Below, piece after piece: positions 5,244 through 8,118 of a stretch of 8,118 nucleotides of DNA. Positions within the stretch are counted from its first letter, which is position 1, and every line of letters begins with the position of its first letter. The stretch covers positions 1 through 8,118 of the forward strand of contig CAIPBN010000397.1 of assembly GCA_903863315.1 (NCBI GenBank). Direction: 5' to 3'. Source of the DNA: an uncultured Verrucomicrobiota bacterium. GTDB taxonomy: Bacteria > Verrucomicrobiota > Verrucomicrobiia > Limisphaerales > SXTU01. Under the pieces are notes generated by a model that had not been told where the DNA came from, ran no database searches, and worked only from the letters and a program-made list of their open reading frames with translations. Made by a program: the position numbers and the translations under genes.

Positions 5244-8118
5244 ATGAAAACTATGAAACCGCATCCGACAGACCCGGCGCTTCCCGCGCACCTTGCCCGC
5301 CGCAGCTTCCTCCAGAAACTCGCTGCCACCGCCCTGCTGGCGACGTGCCTCCCCTGGGGCGTCGGCACTTCACTCTGGGCGGCGGACCCTCTCGCACCCG
5401 GCACGGTGGTGGTATGGGGTCCGGAGGCTGCTAACAGCCAGCCTCCGCCGGACCTCATCAACGTAGTGGCGATTGCCGCTGGCATACGCCATTGCGCGGC
5501 GCTGAAGGCAGACGGAACTGTGACGATGTGGGGGGAGGGGAACGGATTTGGACGTTACGACGTGGGCGCGAACGACGTAGAAGCCTTGATGCCGCCGGGG
5601 CTTGCAAACGTGGTGGCGATCGCAGCGGGCAAGAACCACATGCTGGCACTCAAAAGTGATGGCACGGTGGTGGCCTGGGGTCGTAACAACGATGGTGAAT
5701 GCAACGTTCCGGCCGGCCTCGCCAATGTGGTGGCGATTTCCGGTGGGTTTGGATACAGCATCGCGCTCAAGGCGGATGGCACGATCATTGACTGGGGTTC
5801 GGGCGCGAACACCCTTCCGGCCGACCAGAATAATTCCATCACAAAAATTGCTGCTTTTTCTAATGGTTTCTTGGGGCAGAAGAGCGATGGCACTGTCTTC
5901 AAGTCCACGCCTATGGATTTCGCTGTGCTGGGCAACTTTGGCCCGGTGCAAAAGCTTACAGCCCAGTTTGGCTCCGCGGTATTAAGCACCGATGGGACTG
6001 TAGCCTTTGCTACCTGGAATTCGCTGGACACTAATTTATTTTCGCTCAAAGGCGTCATCTCCATTGACCTCGGGGACAATCACATTCTTGCGCTGACGAG
6101 TGCTGGAAACGTGGTCGTTTATGGATTTGGCACCGGGGCGGTGGCCATTCCTGCCGGCCTCACTAACAACGTCGTGGCCATTTCCAGCTACGAACGCTCC
6201 AGCATGGCCTTGGTGGGCAACCCCATCATCACGCAGGCCCCGCAAATTGTTCAGGCTCCAGCGAACCAGACGAACCAAGCTGGGAGCACTGCGGTGTTCA
6301 CGGTCAGCGCCTCCGGCACGCCCCCGCTCTCTTACCAGTGGCGCAAGGCGGGGCTGCCACTCGCCGCGCAGACCTTGGCCACGCTCACGCTCTCCAACGT
6401 GACCGTCTCGGCCGGCGGCGCTTACGACGTGGTGGTGAGCGGCGCCGGCAGTGTGACCAGCGCTCCGCCCGCAACGCTCAGTGTGCTGGGGCCGCCGGTG
6501 ATCACCAGTGCGGGCGCACTGGCGGGCATCGCTGGCGTGCCGCTCACGTATCAAATCACTGCCGATGGTGTCGCCACCGGCTATCTGGCGTCTGGCTTGC
6601 CGACCGGGCTGAGTTTGAATCCCGCCACCGGGCTGATTTCTGGTGCGCCAGCCTACGGAGGCACGTATCAGGTCAGCTTGCTAGCCACCAACCTCTATGG
6701 CACTGGTTCTAAGCTGCTCTCTCTGACCATGAAGCGGCGCGGCTCCGTCGTCGCTTGGGGTGCGAACACCTACGGGGCAACCGACGTCCCAGCGGGATTG
6801 ACCACCGCCATCGCCATCGCCGGCGGTGCCTTCCGCAGCGTTGCCCTGCTGAGCGATGGAACCGTGACTGAATGGGGTGATTCTGGCACTCCCTTCGCCC
6901 CCTTGGGACTGACTGACGTGGAATCAATATCGGCCGGATTCCTGCACGTTCTAGCCGTAAAAAAGGATGGCACCGTTGCGGCTTGGGGGTCGGCCAGTTT
7001 CGGGGAAACTACCCCGCCTGCCAGCGCAACCAATGTGGTCCGCGTGGCGGCGGGTGATCAGCACAGCTTGGCGCTTAAGCGCGACGGCACGGTGGTCGCA
7101 TGGGGCAGAAATGATTTTAACCAAACCAACATTCCTCCCGGATTAACAAACGTGGTCGCCATTGCGGCCAAGAGCTATCGCAATCTCGCGCTGTTGGCAG
7201 ACGGAACCGTCATCCAGTGGGGCTCTACTAATGGTAATGGTCTGCCCTCCGGACTCACCAATGTGGTCGCCATCAGCTTGGGCGCGGGGCGGAGCCTCGC
7301 CTTGAAAGCAGATGGCACAGTCGTGAGCTGGGGGGACGCTATCCAGACCGTCCCGCAGAACGTGACCAATGTCCAAGCCATCGCTGCGGGCGGCTCTCAT
7401 AACTTGGTATTGAGGAAGCCTGGAAGCGTGCCTTCGCTGGTCGCCTGGGGTGGAAACTTTGTAGGCCAGTTGGATATTCCAATGTTTCTCAATGGGGACA
7501 CGAACGTTTCATTTGGAGGGGTGACGGAGATTGCGGCTGGTTCAAGTCATAGCCTGGCTCTGGTTGGGGAGTTAGAGCCACCGGCAATCCCGGTGATTCT
7601 CCAATCGCCGCAAAGCAAGGTGGGCCACCTCGGCGGCGCGGCCGACTTCCTAGTCACCGCCACGGGCACGGCCCCGCTGAGTTACCAATGGTTCAAGGAG
7701 TCGGTCCCGCTGGCCGGGGCGACCAACGCGGTTTTGACGTTCACCGATCTCCAACTGGCACAAGCAGGGGCTTACGCTGTCGTGGTTGCCAATGCCTTCG
7801 GCGCAGTGACGAGCAGCATCGCCAATCTGACCGTCAACGTCGCCGGCGGGGGCGGGTCGGTTTTAATCACCGTGCCGCCCATCAACCAGACGGTAAGCGT
7901 GACTTCCAATGCGACGTTCACCGTTACGGCCACCGGCACCGCCCCGCTGGTTTACCAGTGGCGCAAGGATGGCGTGGCGATAGGCGGGGCGAACGGGGCC
8001 ACCCTGAGCTTGGTAAATGTGCAGACCAATCAAGCGGGCGGCTACAGCGTCGTGATCGCGAACGGCGGCGGCAGCATCACGAGCAGTGTGGTCACGCTGA
8101 CGGTGAACCGGTTTAGTC
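5244..8118 (+). CDS. Tat-exported RCC1 double-propeller / Ig-like repeat protein, 3' end outside the window
   Basis: A single stop-free frame of 958 codons runs to the window end. The N-terminus has a twin-arginine signal: ARRSFLQK at 18-25, a hydrophobic core to about 46, and likely cleavage near LWA-A (44-47). Propeller A spans about 52-326, with RCC1-type repeats NVVAIAAG..H..ALK.DGTV..WG. A cysteine-free Ig-like domain follows at 333-416 (YQWRK...GGAYDVVVSG), then a He_PIG-like domain at 417-495 (GLPTGLSLNPATGLISG). Propeller B spans 500-775, Ig-like domain 2 spans 780-866, then a Gly linker and Ig-like domain 3 at 872-956. Each propeller has six full repeats plus a first strand set at its N-end completed by a last half-repeat at its C-end, giving seven blades. 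It probably acts outside the cytoplasm as a binding or adhesion scaffold; no catalytic motif is visible. ATG 5244 is chosen because it precedes the Tat signal; ATG 5253 would also preserve it. No Shine-Dalgarno is seen. Confidence 0.93.
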   Translation, partial: MKTMKPHPTDPALPAHLARRSFLQKLAATALLATCLPWGVGTSLWAADPLAPGTVVVWGPEAANSQPPPDLINVVAIAAGIRHCAALKADGTVTMWGEGNGFGRYDVGANDVEALMPPGLANVVAIAAGKNHMLALKSDGTVVAWGRNNDGECNVPAGLANVVAISGGFGYSIALKADGTIIDWGSGANTLPADQNNSITKIAAFSNGFLGQKSDGTVFKSTPMDFAVLGNFGPVQKLTAQFGSAVLSTDGTVAFATWNSLDTNLFSLKGVISIDLGDNHILALTSAGNVVVYGFGTGAVAIPAGLTNNVVAISSYERSSMALVGNPIITQAPQIVQAPANQTNQAGSTAVFTVSASGTPPLSYQWRKAGLPLAAQTLATLTLSNVTVSAGGAYDVVVSGAGSVTSAPPATLSVLGPPVITSAGALAGIAGVPLTYQITADGVATGYLASGLPTGLSLNPATGLISGAPAYGGTYQVSLLATNLYGTGSKLLSLTMKRRGSVVAWGANTYGATDVPAGLTTAIAIAGGAFRSVALLSDGTVTEWGDSGTPFAPLGLTDVESISAGFLHVLAVKKDGTVAAWGSASFGETTPPASATNVVRVAAGDQHSLALKRDGTVVAWGRNDFNQTNIPPGLTNVVAIAAKSYRNLALLADGTVIQWGSTNGNGLPSGLTNVVAISLGAGRSLALKADGTVVSWGDAIQTVPQNVTNVQAIAAGGSHNLVLRKPGSVPSLVAWGGNFVGQLDIPMFLNGDTNVSFGGVTEIAAGSSHSLALVGELEPPAIPVILQSPQSKVGHLGGAADFLVTATGTAPLSYQWFKESVPLAGATNAVLTFTDLQLAQAGAYAVVVANAFGAVTSSIANLTVNVAGGGGSVLITVPPINQTVSVTSNATFTVTATGTAPLVYQWRKDGVAIGGANGATLSLVNVQTNQAGGYSVVIANGGGSITSSVVTLTVNRFS
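5397..6218 (+). repeat. RCC1 repeat array A (first seven-bladed propeller)
   Basis: Conserved DGT/AGN turns occur at protein residues 90, 139, 178, 215, 250 and 287, a spacing of 35-39 apart from one 49-residue first interval. Repeats 1-3 carry the full DGT...WG pattern. Repeats 4 and 5 keep DGT but have lost the WG (VFKSTPMDF, VAFATWNSL). Repeat 6 has AGNVVVYG. The opening GTVVVWG strand (53-59) pairs logically with the closing half-repeat NVVAISSYERSSMALVG (to 325). At DNA level AACGTRGTGGCGAT recurs near 5460 and 5607. Confidence 0.85.
6332..7968 (+). repeat. 17-bp identical direct repeat in Ig-like domains 1 and 3
   Basis: TTACCAGTGGCGCAAGG occurs at 6332-6348 and again at 7952-7968, encoding YQWRK in Ig-like domains 1 and 3. 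Domain 2 has the diverged form TACCAATGGTTCAAGG (YQWFK). The identity suggests domain duplication or gene conversion, and recombination between the copies would remove propeller B and Ig domain 2. The interval given spans both copies, not a continuous repeat. Confidence 0.8.
6741..7568 (+). repeat. RCC1 repeat array B (second seven-bladed propeller)
   Basis: DGT-type turns occur at protein residues 538, 575, 614, 653, 690 and, as PGS, 726, a regular spacing of 36-39. All blades keep a WG (TEWG, AAWG, VAWG, IQWG, VSWG, VAWG), so this array is better preserved than array A. It opens with GSVVAWGANTYG and closes with VTEIAAGSSHSLALVG, again a split blade. AATGTGGTCGCCAT-type DNA repeats recur at each blade boundary. 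Confidence 0.85.

Noticed and set aside
5370..7400. Several minus-strand frames opposite the RCC1 gene, with repeated TVPS-like patterns
   Set aside because: The repeats simply mirror the RCC1 repeats on the plus strand; the plus frame has a Tat signal and recognisable domains.
5244..8118. Eukaryotic contamination because of RCC1 repeats
   Set aside because: A bacterial Tat signal, uninterrupted coding and He_PIG/bacterial Ig-like domains fit a bacterial exported protein.

Overview
This 8.1 kb window of high-GC bacterial DNA most likely comes from a Verrucomicrobiota genome, probably of the Pedosphaera/Limisphaerales type. That placement is inference from gene content: a giant exported RCC1/Ig-like protein with cysteine-free Ig domains (YQWRK...GAY), a remnant of an FN3-like small protein seen in that phylum, TCTCGCCC octamer satellite DNA, and starts without clear Shine-Dalgarno sequences. 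No RNA genes, CRISPR array, insertion sequence or phage genes were found. All genes read on the + strand.

Layout. (1) 2-2230: the 3' part of an unrecognised large protein with two adjacent membrane helices and a long soluble C-terminal region; it begins upstream of the window. (2) 2444-4623: a compact glycerol-type cluster made of a GlpF-like aquaglyceroporin, a small membrane protein of unknown function, and, overlapping that by ATGA, a gene that starts as a near-perfect glycerol kinase but after about 115 codons becomes, in frame, the last ~175-180 residues of pyruvate carboxylase with an intact biotinyl-lysine motif. (3) 4624-5243: a degenerate intergenic stretch with palindromes, a 10-bp inverted repeat pair, six perfect tandem copies of an 8-bp unit and a start-less FN3-like gene fragment. 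(4) 5244-8118: one uninterrupted frame of at least 958 codons, open at the window end. It encodes a Tat-exported protein with two separate RCC1-type seven-bladed propellers, one Ig-like plus one He_PIG-like domain between them, and two more Ig-like domains after the second.

How the parts relate. Glycerol would enter by the GlpF-like channel and normally be trapped by GlpK, but the kinase here has lost its catalytic aspartate region and most of both lobes, so the cluster cannot phosphorylate glycerol as written. The chimera is either a real deletion/fusion of glpK with a pyc gene or an assembly join; the sequence alone cannot decide. The RCC1/Ig protein looks like a secreted or cell-surface binding scaffold unrelated to the glycerol genes. 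The most notable observations are the GlpK-Pyc chimera, the twin velcro-closed propellers, and the octamer tract, where loss of one unit would join an upstream ATG to the FN3 remnant.
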